Below, one piece after another: positions 1 to 11,291 of a stretch of 64,000 nucleotides of DNA (within the stretch, counting starts at the first letter, position 1; each line of letters starts with the position of its first letter). The stretch is taken from the NCBI GenBank assembly GCA_001632435.1, contig KV423914.1, forward strand, positions 475,764 to 539,763. Direction: 5' to 3'. This stretch comes from Calocera cornea HHB12733 (taxonomy: Eukaryota > Basidiomycota > Dacrymycetes > Dacrymycetales > Dacrymycetaceae). The notes beneath the pieces are model-generated. The model made no database searches. It saw only the letters and a program-made list of their open reading frames with translations, and was not told where the DNA came from. The position numbers and the translations under genes are program-made.

Positions 1-356
1 GGGTGGGGGTGTCGGGGGGACGTCGGTGTGTATGGTGACCTGTGTGCGATGGAGGGCGGAGGGTGGGCTGCCACGGTCACGGAGTCGACTCGCGACTTTG
101 TAATTTCAGAGTGAGCGAGAAGACCCTCGTCACCCGCGCCTGGGTCTCATGACGCCTTCAAACGGCTTCTTTCCCCCCCTCTTTTGCTCCCGCCGTCCCT
201 TCCTGGGTCGCTGCCTTTCTTGGCCGTCCCATTCTGCCTCCTTGTCTCGCCTTCGCTCGGGCTGGTCTATCTACACCGCGCACCCAACAAAGCATTCACA
301 TCACAGTCGTCTGCGCGAACGGGCAAGCCCTGCTCGATACACACATCGCCGCACAA
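1..356. other. 5' flank of the bS18m gene
   Basis: No gene is supported here. The stretch from about 165 to 260 is pyrimidine-rich (runs of C and T), as is common just upstream of translation starts in basidiomycetes, and probably serves as promoter or 5' leader of the gene that starts at 357. Short open frames on both strands have no recognisable protein. Confidence 0.4.
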
Positions 357-1061
357 ATGCTTCGCGCTGCACTCCCCCGCCGGCCCTTGATGGCCAGGTC
401 CGTCCTCGCCGGCCCGTCCTCTGCAAGGCAACTGCGCACAACCCCGGCACGCGATACGGCAGACGACTCGTCCGGGATCGACCAAGCCATGGACAACCTC
501 GTTACCTTCGTCGGAAGCCAGGCGGAAAACTCAGGTGAGCTGACCCATGGCTGCTCTACCCATCTGTGTTAACGACCGCCCCTCAGCCGAGGAACTGAAC
601 ACCAAAGCGCTGCGGCAGTTCATCCCCGATCACGTACATGCCTTCTAGCTACCCGCGTCGGCCTGTCTAGCTGACGGTTTATGCTCTAGTCATACACACC
701 CTGGGAGCTCAGCAGGGGCTCGCGCGAGTATCAAGGGCGGAATCACAGGAGGACGCCATTCCGATTGGGACCTGCCCGAAAAGTCGCTGAAATAACGGAC
801 CCCTTCTATTCCCTCGGCATCGATCCGTTAAGAGAGTGGCACAACGTCGAGCTGCTCAGCGACTACATGACCGAGACGGGGACCATCAAACCCCGCAAGG
901 ATACGAGGCTGACGTGGCGGAGTCAGCGAAAGATGGGCCAGGCGATACGTCGGGCTAAGGCGGTCGGTATCCTGCCAACGTGGAGCAGGGACAGGGTGGT
1001 GGAAGCTTTGCTCACAATGCCGGCGCCTTCCAAGGTGACACAAACACTGAACAAGTCGTGA
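357..1061 (+). CDS. RSM18: mitochondrial small-subunit ribosomal protein bS18m
   Basis: Three exons are inferred: 357-534, 587-633 and 690-1061, giving 198 residues with phases that match. The N-terminus (MLRAALPRRP, then further Arg residues) looks like a mitochondrial targeting peptide. The C-terminal half carries the bS18 signature: DPFYSLGIDPLREWHNVELL, then TGTIKPRKDTRLTWRSQRKM and QAIRRAKAVGILP, the basic stretch that contacts 16S-like rRNA on the platform of the small subunit. Family knowledge: bS18m belongs to the mitoribosome and is nuclear-encoded in fungi. No in-frame ATG precedes 357 with a better context. Identification is firm; the small second exon (47 nt) is inferred from splice signals. 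Confidence 0.88.
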
Positions 1062-2011
1062 CCGGTCTGGCGCGCCGTATATGTTCACCTTCGCCTAGTG
1101 GTTCTGTAGATGTTCAAACTCTTAATGATGTACACGACCTCGCGGCACGCGCCCATGCCGAAATGGAGGCATGTTCTCGTGGCCTGTGACGCGGTCCAAA
1201 CCAGCGTCCGCGGATCCTCTCAGTGCATCGGGCAAGCCTCGCGCTCCCACTGCACACCTTGATCCTCTTAATGCACACCTCTCACTCGGTCCGCACTCCG
1301 TGCACTTGGTCAGCGGGTCTGCAGGCCCAGAGCCTGACTGGACGGTGCACCCTGCCCGGTGACTGGCACCGCACTCTGATATGCCTCTGGTGTGCGGGAG
1401 AACTCTGACGGGTTGGGGAAGGAAGACCACAGCGAACAGTAAGCGGGAGAAGGTGAGCGGACGGCCCGCCGGGGCGTCAGAAACGGGCTGTCAAGTCGGG
1501 CGGGCATGCCGGGTTCGCCGCAAGTATATCAAGAGGCACGCGATCAGCATGATCTCCACTCAAAAGAGCGTTTAAGCACCGGTCCCCTACTCTGCATCGT
1601 AATCACAGCTGCAGCTCGAGCGCGGCATGGGCACGGCATGTCTCAAGGTCAATGCACTCCACAGATTATCAGCGGTGCGCTTTGGTTTGGGCCGATGGAC
1701 GTGTGGGTGCAGTGGGGCCGTGGTCGATCACCCCCGATCACCAGACAGGTGATACATAATTCAGGGGACGCTGCGTGTAGTAAGGGATGTCACATAAAGA
1801 CATCGGGGTGATAGACTTGTGATGCGGCGACCCTGCCGCTGCGCTAGCGTGCAGAGTGATGAAAGAAGCTATTAGCACCGCTTCTAGTGTCGACGTAAAC
1901 CGGTTGTTTGGAAATGCAAGTGGTCGTCATAAGGGTATGGCAACTGGCCCTACAGTCAGGGCTCTAGGGAAATTTCGGGCTCGTGCGCCACTCTCTCAAC
2001 CGGTTCACACC
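1062..2011. other. intergenic region, no gene seen
   Basis: About 950 bp between the bS18m stop and the next start. Short open frames on both strands are broken and have no recognisable product. No repeat, tRNA or mobile element was noticed. An open frame continues upstream of 2012 in frame with the next gene (ATG at 1856), but the ATG at 2012 has the better context (CACCATGG). Confidence 0.4.
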
Positions 2012-2833
2012 ATGGCCACCACCTCCGCCGAAGCTGGGCCCAGCAGCGGACTCGCCTACGAAGAGCGCAACCGGCTCGAGAACCAGCTGCCGGCCGTGTC
2101 ATGGGATGTTGTCGCGGTCCCAGCGGGGCTGACCGCCCTCGGCGTCATGTTGGGCTTGCTCCGGGGCAGCCGTATGGCCGGGCTGCAGTTCGCCGCTGAG
2201 AACGCGCACCGGGCACCAAAGACGATGGACGGGTGGTACTTTTACCAGAAGACGAAGAACTACCGGGTCATACTGGGTGGGCTGAAGGCGGGCGCACTAC
2301 GCGGGCTGCAGCTCGGTGGTGTGGGGACGACGTACGTCGGGCTGCGGGAGGCGGGTCGCTATGTCGGGATGCAGGAGTGGTCGGAATGCTTAGCGGGGCT
2401 GGGGACGGGCGGGGTCATCGGCGCTGTTTGTGAGCACATCTTATCCGGTCCTGGGCAAAGCTTCTCCACTTTCGGGTATTGTTGGGAGTGCGAGCGCCGC
2501 GCAGGAAGGGATAATTTGCGGTTACGTACCCGGATGCACAGGTCAAGGGACCTCTGGACGTGCTGTGCTGTTGGGCGGGGGGCGGTTCGGAACTTGCATC
2601 ACGCTTCATTTTCCTGTCTCATCGTTTTGCAACTGGGACTTCCGCCCTCATTTTCCGTCGTAACCGCTAGGGGGCGCACAAGGGGCTGACGCGGGGAAAT
2701 AGATCGACCGCCCCGGCGACAATTTATCCAGCTACTCGCGCTTGGAGCCGGGTTTGGGCTGACGACGGCGCTGTTGCGGCGGGCGCAGGCATGGGGGAAG
2801 AAGCGACGCGCCGAACTGGAGGGGGGAGCGTAG
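2012..2833 (+). CDS. small Tim17-like membrane protein (TIMMDC1-type, tentative)
   Basis: Two exons, 2012-2429 and 2703-2833, joined across a 273-nt intron (GTGAGC...TAG), encode about 182 residues. Exon 2 would run into stops in any other phase, which supports the junction. The protein has glycine- and alanine-rich hydrophobic segments around residues 30-50, 85-105 and 120-140, a GWYFYQKTKNYRV patch followed by GGLKAGALRGLQLGG, and a basic C-terminus (KKRRAE). Glycine-rich helices plus a short YFYxKxKNY element recall the Tim17/Tim22/Tim23 superfamily, especially proteins related to the complex I assembly factor TIMMDC1. That assignment is inference from pattern; a location in the inner mitochondrial membrane would follow. 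The intron is long for this locus, so a small missed exon is possible. Confidence 0.6.
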
Positions 2834-3445
2834 GGGATGATATTATTTGTCACACACATTAATGCAGGCTCGGGGGGATGATGATACGTGTCCAGGCGAA
2901 GTGGCGTGGTAGTGAATTGCAGCATGCGCTGGAAGAGGCAAGGGATGGGACATGGTCGTGCGGGTCATACGTCATCACTCCAGGCGGCTAGCCAGCCGGC
3001 CGGGGCTGTCCGAATTCAAACCGGGATGGAGGCTCAAATCACGGCACCCAGCCTCGTATCGCTCCCAGCAGCGGCTTACTTGAATAGCAATCCTCTTCCT
3101 TTCCCACCTCCATCCTCTTGTCCTCGACGGCCACCCTCTGCTCAGCGCCATCTTGACAGTGTTTACCATTGCGGCGTCGGCCACAAATTTTCACCAAACT
3201 CGTCTCTTGTTGTTCGTCCCTTGCCAAAGGGTCTCTCTGGTCAGGGTCATATCGCGATCATTACGCCACCACCGTGTCAGCTGGACGGAAGCGCAAATCT
3301 CCCAGCTCCCCCACCGAAGGACCGCGATTAGCAAGAGTGCCTATAGCAAGCAGCATTCCCGTTCCCGATTCCGTCCTCTCTCCATCTTCTCCGTTCTTCC
3401 CGCCCATCAACCCCGTCAACTTCACCGACAGTCCCACCATCAGCC
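2834..3445. promoter_or_regulatory. upstream region of the Sch9 gene
   Basis: Noncoding by inspection. From about 3090 to 3440 the + strand is rich in C/T tracts (for example around 3098-3120 and 3370-3400), typical of core promoter and 5' leader regions in Agaricomycetes. No TATA box is obvious. No other gene is supported. Confidence 0.4.
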
Positions 3446-6190
3446 ATGCTCAGATTTTGGCCATCTGGTCCGGCTGACCAAACCACCCCAAAGGCGTCCC
3501 AGGCGGGCGGCACCGCGTTCGAGCGCAACCCATTCGACATGGCCGCCGCCCAGGCTGCTCCCGCGTCCCCCGCGACTTCTTCCGCTACAGCGCAAGCGAC
3601 GACCCTGCACCCTCAGCAGGAGGCACGGGACGGCCACGCTGCAGCTTACGCTGCACTTGGGCAGCAGCAGCAGTCTGCGCATCCTGACGGCAGGAACCAC
3701 TCGCGAAACGGGACAGCCCAGCCCGGTCCGTTCCACTCGGCAGTTCCCACTTTGACCGACTCGGCCATGTCGCCAGCGCCGTCTCCCCATCCCCAGACCT
3801 CGGGTCAGAGGACTCCTGCGGCTCCTTCGGGCACGCGCACCCCGACCATCGGCACGCACAATCTTCATCATCACCTGCTCAATGCGCACATCACAACTCA
3901 TGGCAACGGACGAGGCGACGTCACTCCGACGGGACCGCTCTCCCCTGGTGGGAGCTTCAGCACCCCAGCACCGACCCAGCTGTCCCTCCACCCTCCCGAG
4001 TTTGCCATGAAGCCTCCACCCCTGAAGAGGAGCACGACCGCCCAGACGACCACCCAGAACAATGGCAACACGTTCTCGTCCCGTGGCCAGATCCACGTCA
4101 AGCTCATCCAAGCCCGCGGCTTGAGAGTGCCGTCGCCTCACTCGAGGCCATACGTCGTCGTCCAGTTCGAGCAGAATGAGTTCGTAGGGAGGGATCCGAT
4201 CGCAGAAACCGAGAGAGAGGCAAAGGGCGTCGCGACGAACTTGAGTAGGAATAACTCAAGCACGGCGCTTGGAGCGCTCGGGACGCTCGAACGTGCGGCT
4301 GGCAACCTGAGTCTGCAACCGAGGACGAGGAAAGACACCAACTCGTCGAACGGGTCGAACAAGTCTGCCAATGGCCTTGGGGCGAGTCTATTTGGGACTG
4401 CCTCACCCTACAACCCTGTGTGGAAACACGAGGTCTCTTTGTACGTGCAGTTGACTACTCCAGAAAATTTTCCCATCGACTGACTGCATTCGTCAACAGT
4501 GATGTGACCTCGGACGATTCGTACGTCTCGATCAATGTGTATGACCGGTCCATGGAACCGGAAACATTCTTGGGAGCGTTGGAGCTGAAGCCCGTCTTGA
4601 TTCACGAGCATACCGTTGATCAGTGGCACAAGTGCGTGGTTCCGAGCTTCTTTTTGATGATGCGGCACGCTAATCTTGGGACGTTAGGCTCCGTGCTCGT
4701 GACGCAAGCGAACAAGTCTCTGGTGAAATCCGCATACAACTTCGCTATGAGCAACACAAGACGAAGCGTCACCTGTCTCCTCGTGACTTTGAGTTCATGA
4801 AGCTGATTGGCCGTGGTACCTTCGGTCGCGTCTTCCAAGTTCGCAAGAAGGATACACGGCGCATATACGCAATGAAGGTCTTGTCGAAGAAGGAGATTGT
4901 CGCGAAAAAGGAAGTCGCTCATACCATCGGCGAGCGGAAGATCCTTCAGCGGTCCCTCGAGTGCCCCTTCCTAGTGGGGCTCAAGTTCTCCTTCCAAACC
5001 GAGACCGACCTGTACCTGGTGACGGATTTCAAGAGCGGTGGCGAGCTCTTCTGGCATCTCCAGAAAGAGACAAGGTTCACCGAAGAGAGGGCCCGCTTCT
5101 ATATCGCAGAACTGGTTCTTGCATTGGAGCACCTCCACAAGTACAATATCGTCTATCGGTAAGTCACAGTTCTTGCGACTTTGTTCCTCAGACCCTGACG
5201 ACATGAGCAGCGACTTGAAGCCGGAGAACATTCTGCTCGATGCCACCGGCCATGTTGCCTTGTGCGACTTCGGCCTGTCAAAGCCCGACCTTCCGGGCGA
5301 CCAATTGACGAACACGTTCTGCGGTACCACGGAGTATCTGGCTCCTGAGGTCCTGCTCGACGATCATGGTTATTCCAAGCTCGTCGACTTCTGGTCGTTG
5401 GGCGTATTGCTCTTCGAAATGTGCTGTGGCTGGAGCCCCTTCTATGCCGAGGACACCCAGCAGATGTACAAGAATATCTGCTTCGGCAAAATCAGGTTCC
5501 CCCGCGGTGTTATTTCTGAGGAAGGAAAGCAGTTCGTCAAAGGGGCAAGTCTAATTTCATACGCTGGAATTCTGTGCCGAGTTCTAACGCAGCAAGTAGC
5601 TTCTGAACCGCAACCCTAAGCATCGTCTGGGTGCACTGCGTGACGCCGCGGAGCTCAAGGAACACCCATTCTTCCATGGGATTGACTGGGAGCTCCTCGC
5701 GGCGAAGAAGATCACCCCGCCTTTCAAGCCTAATGTCGAGTCGGACGAGTCCACGGCGAACTTCGACCCTGAATTTACCTCTGCGGATCTTGCCGAAGTC
5801 GGCATCGACATTTATGACGATGAGGACACGTCGGACGATTGGACCAGGCAGGGAGGCAACGGTCAGAAGCTGTACAACGGCCCGCAAGGCAGCCAGCCGA
5901 AGCGTCCTCCTCCCATGGCGATTCAGGGCCAGAAGGACCGTCGCGAGCTCAAGCAGGGCAGCCCCCTTACGAACTCCGTGCAGGACAACTTCAAGGGCTT
6001 CACCTATACCGGAGACAGCATTCTCCAGAATGCTTCCAGCTTCCTCGAGGCTCGGGACATCCAAATCCAAGAGGACGAGGCTGTCAGTGACGAGGAAGTT
6101 GACAAGAGCGAAGACGAGCTCAACGAGGAGGTGGCTGCTGGGCGCAACGCGCGGAGGCGCGTCAACGACCGCATGGATGTCGATCCTTGA
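3446..6190 (+). CDS. SCH9: AGC protein kinase Sch9 (C2 domain + kinase)
   Basis: Five exons (3446-4440, 4500-4631, 4688-5158, 5211-5544, 5600-6190) give 840 residues, close to yeast Sch9 (824). Residues 1-210 are a Ser/Thr/Pro/Gln-rich tail. About 215-400 form a C2-like domain, and about 410-670 the kinase domain: glycine loop GRGTFG, catalytic Lys in YAMKVLSKKE, catalytic loop YRDLKPEN (split by intron 3), DFG in CDFGLSK and activation loop TFCGTTEYLAPE. The AGC C-terminal extension has the hydrophobic motif FKGFTY and ends in acidic repeats. In yeast Sch9 is a TORC1 substrate that controls ribosome production, growth and lifespan; its T-loop and hydrophobic-motif threonines are phosphosites, and both are present here. 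Intron 4 (5545-5599) appears to be GC-AG: only this junction restores the conserved sequence FVKG-LLNRNPKHRLG. Confidence 0.95.
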
Positions 6191-6719
6191 ATCATCGCCC
6201 AACCCCCCCTTGTCTTCTTGCGATGCGCCAATGCGAACGCCAAGGCTTAATATCCGATCTGTTCTCTCATTCTAACTTTCCTTGACAGTATAATTATCCT
6301 CCAACATCGAACCGCGACTCCGGTCGCGGCATACCATACCACCTGTATGCTTTCTCGTGTTGTTTTGTTTCCTCCGCTCCCCCTCCCTTTCCTGCACTCC
6401 ATGCTTACCTCTTGTCTCTTGTGCGGATGTGCTATTAGCTGTACATTTCCTCGCGGGGCTGTAGAGGCGATAAACAACCAACGAAACAACCATTGTACTT
6501 GTAACGGAGTAGTCGAAATGGATGTATGAACTCAGAAGGAGATGGACAGAATGAATTGCGAACTGTTGTACATTGATGGGTGTTGTACGGGTATCTACGA
6601 CTTCGGTTGTACACTGCCCCAGAAAGATCCTCTACTAGTTTACAATCTCAAATGATTACCCCCAGAATTGTCCCTCCTCATTACGCCAGCATTGCGCCAT
6701 GTCCGGCAGGCAAGGAAAG
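6191..6719. other. intergenic, convergent 3' ends
   Basis: Region between the stop of the Sch9 gene and the stop of the minus-strand Suc/Fer gene. It is AT-richer than the coding DNA and presumably holds both 3' UTRs. No further gene is supported. Confidence 0.4.
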
Positions 6720-8237
6720 CTACCACTCCAGCAGGGTGCGCTTCCCGCACTTCCGGGACAGATTCATGCCGCCGCGCATCAGCTTGGGAAGCACTTTGCC
6801 GTCAGCGATGGTGTTCTTGACCTGCAACCAACGTTGAGTACGATGTGTGCATGTAGAATAGTAAGCAAGTTGCTTACAATAGAAGCTACTTCATGTGGTG
6901 TCACACGCCCGTACCAAACCATGGCTCCCGTAGGGAAGCACAACTAACAAGCATCGTCAGCGCCTTCAGTTATCGAGGCGGGAAGTGCGCTCACAATAAC
7001 GTTGCCAGCGTACTTATGCCCACCGACGTGGGAGCTGCGGAGGATGAGCACGCGCTTGTTGTCGAGTCGTTGGGGATCCGCGAGACGCTTCTCGACGATC
7101 ATCTCACGTTCCTCGGGCGTGAGACCAGTGATAGACTCCAGCGAATCACCCCAGTCATCGTAGTTCTCGTCGATGTTGTGGTCTACCTGCCATCCCTCAT
7201 ACTCGAGCTGGGAGGTAAAGGCTGGGGTTGGTAGACAGTTTAGCCGGTGCCAGCGCAAAAGTAAACAATGGGGACGCACATTGGAGTAGCTTGGGTGCAA
7301 CGATGTGACAGCGGTTATCGCGGCGCTTATGTGAGCCTGCGTTTATGTACGTTAGAGGACGAGGCGTGGGAGCGGACAGGCGTACATAGGAGTATCACGC
7401 AGGTGTAGGGGAGGAGGTACGACTTGCTCTCGTCCTCGGTCCCCTTCCCGGCGATCCGCAGCTCCGGATCCAAAGCATTCTCCCAGAGTGTCTCGGCGCC
7501 CACTCGGCCCTCCTCCACCCGCACCATCTTGTAGTCCGGGAAGACGAGGACGTTCGCCATACCGTCCTCGGACGCCGTATGGGAGCCATTGAGGACGGAG
7601 AGACGCGATGCATCTGGGTCCTGTGACTGCCAGAGCTCCGGCCATTTGGGGTGCTCGTCGTGGTCGACCGCTGGTGCGGCATGTGCTGACACGTCCGTCT
7701 GGGGGACTGACGATGCTGCCCCGTCGTCCAGCGACAGTTTAGCGTTACCCTTCGTCGACACCTCCTTGCCGTTGACGGTGGCCTTCGCCGCCTCAGCAGC
7801 AGCAGCGGAGGTCTCTGCCTGCCGTTCCCGGGTCTTCTGCTTGTTGACTTGGGCAACGTGCTGTGCGAGGCTGTCCTCCTCATCGGTAATCTCCCGAGGC
7901 CAGTCGGTCTTACCCGTCGAGATGACGATCTACGAGTGGGGTAGAGACCGAGATTAGATTATGATTGGATACTTGATTGAATTGCATCGGAACTCACCTG
8001 GCGCGCGTACGGCTTCACCGAGCCAAACATGCCAGGGTTCTGATCAACCTCGAGCTTTGCGGGATATTCGAGATGGTCCTCATCGCATGGATCGGCACAG
8101 TACCTGCAGGCATCGAGGGAGAATGGGACTGCTTTTTCGTCGAGAGTGCTCGATATCTTGTCCTGTTCTTCCTGTTCCTTGTACAGGCTCGTGGCCGCCC
8201 CGAAGAGCGACATGACGGCGAAGTAGAAGAGGGACAT
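6720..8237 (-). CDS. sucrase/ferredoxin-like (thioredoxin-like [2Fe-2S]) protein, AIM32-type
   Basis: Six exons on the minus strand: 8237-7998, 7929 to about 7389, a small exon ending near 7281, one ending at 6995, 6943-6878 and 6821-6720. Exon 1 has CRYCADPCDEDHLEYP, the first cysteine cluster of the Suc/Fer family; the small exon gives CSHKRRDNRCHIVAPKL, the second. Further on are SSHVGGHKYAGNVI, the family's His motif, and a C-terminal WYGRVTPHEVASIV block. These Cys and His residues fit a thioredoxin-fold ferredoxin binding a 2Fe-2S cluster; yeast Aim32 is the mitochondrial member. A low-complexity Ala/Ser/Glu linker of about 80 residues lies between the first cluster and the core. The start could also be 8213; a typical presequence is not evident. 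Confidence 0.82.
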
Positions 8238-11200
8238 GACGCGGGCCAGGGTGCAATTTATGAAGCGTGCTGCGGAGCCGGAGCGACTTTGCCGAACGGG
8301 GGTCCGAGGATATAAACAAACACAGCAGAGGTTCGAGAGAGAAACGGCAGAAATCGCTGAAGGACGATCAGCAAAGAAACAGCGGGGGCGGGCGATCGAT
8401 TTGAACAGCCCTGAACCCGGCCCTCTTATATCGAGTCGACGCAGAGCGCTGGACGCATGGCTGGGGGCCCGCGTGCACCCGCCGATGGTCGAGAAGAAGG
8501 ACGATGACGGGCCCATTCGCAACCGGTTCCTCCACACATCTCCGCCCGTGTTTTTGGCGGTCGGAACCAGGCCGAAGGAGGGAGATACGCCCCGTTCGCT
8601 TCTAGTCCGGCGCTTCGGGAAGACAGTGGGCCTCCTGACAGTCGCCCTGCCCGGGCGGACTGGTCGGATCAGGTACCGCCATCAAATTCTCCCTTCCCCA
8701 ATCAGGCATTCCCCGACAACTGGTACCAAACTGTCATAAACTCCGCATCGTAGCTCGGGCTATTCTATCTGTGTTAGACTTACAGCTAGCGATGAGTTAT
8801 GCCAACTTGGGCCTCCGCGGAGAGCTGCAGCGCGCCGGAGACTGCATTCCTGTGCAAGACAGGACATAAAGTGCGGGGAAGCTATTAGGATACCAACAGA
8901 TGTCCGCGGGCATCCTGATAAGGTACGATGCTGTCCATACGGATGAGACCCTTCTCTGCTGCTGGTCGTGGTTCACGACGACCGGCGTCTGTAGGCGAGC
9001 TGGCGATCGTCTGCCACACATCGACAGCCGGTATCAGAGCCCTGGAACAGCAGTGAAGCCGGGGTAGCGGCCGTTGAACAATCGACTTTCTTACTATCAG
9101 GTCGCAGTCGGACACTCCAATGCACAGGTCCGGCGCACTCGCGACCGCCTGATCCCAGCTACATGCGCAAGGGGTCCCTCGCCTACGACCATACGGTCAG
9201 TACGTGCCAGAGCGGGACAACGTCAACCACGGCCAACGTACCGGGCCCATGAAAAGAAGGGTGCCTAATACCGAGACTTTGCCGGATTCGGAGTCGCTGG
9301 AGAAAAGAGGAATCGATAGGACCGTTCCAGAGCCACCCCGCTGTGGTGGATAGCGGTCCTGACTGCCACGGGCTCAGCATTGACCAATGATAAGAGAGGT
9401 ATTAACAATAACGAGCGTCTGCACAAAGACGGAATCAATCCTGTCCCTTGTCTTCTCGAGGTCAGGCCATGCATTGCGATATTGCCACGCGATAGAGGGG
9501 AAGAGTCTCCGTATGAAGGCGGCGGATAACCCATACACTTTAGACGCAACGTTGTTCCGGCCAGTAGGCTTCCCACATGACAGGATAGACCTAGCTTCCT
9601 GTGATCCTGAAGAAGGCGCAGCTTGATGAGCTAGCGAAATGCGAGCTCGCTGGTTGGTCCATTCCATCTTCAAGATGAATGGCCTGGAATGCCCCTGTGT
9701 TGGAAGATGCAACCCTGATGACGATAGGAAGCGTGAAGACACAGCCACGAGCGCTTCGCCCGATCTCACGACGACAGATACAGTACACCAAAGCCTCCAA
9801 ATAACAGCAATGCCCGAAAGACCGAGTACGGCTCTGAGGACATCAGACTGTTCCTGCAAGCGCTGAAAGAGTCGGTGAAAGTCCTTCTTCTCATTCCCTA
9901 GTGGGCATCCCCTTTCAACTCAATACCGGCGCAGAACCAAAGGAACAACCTCGTGTCGGCAATCGCACGCTACGCTGCGGGCGATCACAGCCATGAGGTG
10001 CATCATGCCCACCGCGAGCATCCCGCGATAAGCAAGAGAAAAGTCTGGGCCTGGATCCGTAGTCGGAACATGAAGACATCCGTGTTCCGGCCGTAAGACG
10101 GAGAACAAGTCCCAAAAGACATTGACAACGTCCGGAAATGAGACACTCTGGTAAGTTTGAGACAAACTCCATCTCAATAGCTGGCACATACCATGTTGAA
10201 TCGCAGTATCTACCGTGGCAGAATGCCTGAATCAAGAGCCACGAGATCGTCCGAACCACCGGCTTGACCATTGGAGACTGCGAGCTCCGTAGATGACAGT
10301 ACCGTGCCGTCGTCACACATGTTCCGGACCTCCTCGTCCCCTCATATTATCAACGTGTGACAGCGACAACGACGGTAGGTATATCTGAGTGTCTTGAAGC
10401 CGCTTGCCGAGGAAACCGAGGAAAGCCAGGGACGCGGAGAGCTCCTGGGAAGAGTTTCAGCGTCTGCGAAGGCTTAGTGAGGAACAACATACCTACTCAT
10501 CGCATCATAGTTCAAGGTAAGAGAGGAGCGCATCCATAGGTGCTCATTTCCAACCATGCCGATTGGTCAATGTCCAGGGCGTGCGGCAAGTTGCAGGCAG
10601 TCTTCCGACGCACGCTTCAGCCGATGGCCAGAAGATGTCGTAGGCTAAAGGCTTTATGCCCGATTTGCTTCGCCAGGGTTCCTCCAGAAAAAGGTAGAGA
10701 TTCTGGTGGCCAGGGGGGGAGGCAGTACGCCGCATTTGACCGGTGTGGAGCAATACGCAGCACGATCGCACACGGAATGATGCGGATACTCTCATACGGG
10801 CGAAGATCAGGTAACGTTAGCCGCCGATAGGGGTGAAGCCACATTAAGACACCCCATGATGTCGCCGAGTTATTCGATATACGGAGTATGCGCCACTATC
10901 ACCCTGGGGGGCCAGTTGGACTCGGTTCGCCTCACCACGCCATTGTCGGCATGTGTGATGAGACTGATTAGTCGCCGTCAGATTTCAGTGTACCTCGTCC
11001 GCAGTGATCATGGCCCAAAAGCAATACATGCAAAGTTGGGTTGTCATTGTTGTACGAGGATCGGGTTGAGACGACGCAGCGCTTCTGCAAGCGTAGAAAG
11101 CCTGGTTTGTGGCAAAGAAGAGCCTGGTTGCCAAGTGCGGCGTGTGGCTCACGTGGTGGAACGGAACTTTCTCGTCTTTGACGCCACTGGGCACCCTGAA

Positions 11201-11291
11201 TGACGCGTCGCCCGCGCACACTCTGGGGGCCAGTCAGCGCGCACCCCAGCGTCCACTCCATCTCCTTCCTCATCTCCTTTCAGATTGCAAT
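8238..11291. other. gene-poor region, 3 kb
   Basis: No intact gene is supported between the Suc/Fer start and Rpn11. The part next to 8237 (to about 8560) is probably the promoter of the Suc/Fer gene. The rest is full of short broken open frames on both strands. Between about 9370 and 10190 the minus strand carries decayed coding sequence, annotated separately. The final 100 bp (11190-11290), CT-rich on the + strand, precede the Rpn11 start. Confidence 0.45.
9370..10190 (-). pseudogene. decayed NLR/NACHT-like gene fragment (tentative)
   Basis: Reading the minus strand, one frame (about 10189-9920) and then another (about 9859-9374) look coding-like but are separated by stops. The first includes FPDVVNVFWDLFSVLRPE, the second LQEQSDVLRAVLGLSGIAV. 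Then comes GKPTGRNNVASKVYGLSAAF, followed by RLFPSIAWQYRNAWPDLEK. This order (helical N-terminal region, a GKxT-like element, then LFPsIAwQ...PdL) matches the Walker A region of fungal NACHT/NLR proteins, where GKST is usual and a segment such as LFPTIAYQLA follows. The serine is replaced by proline, no full P-loop glycine pattern remains, and the downstream frame closes soon after. It is probably a dead remnant. Resemblance is by eye only. Confidence 0.33.
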
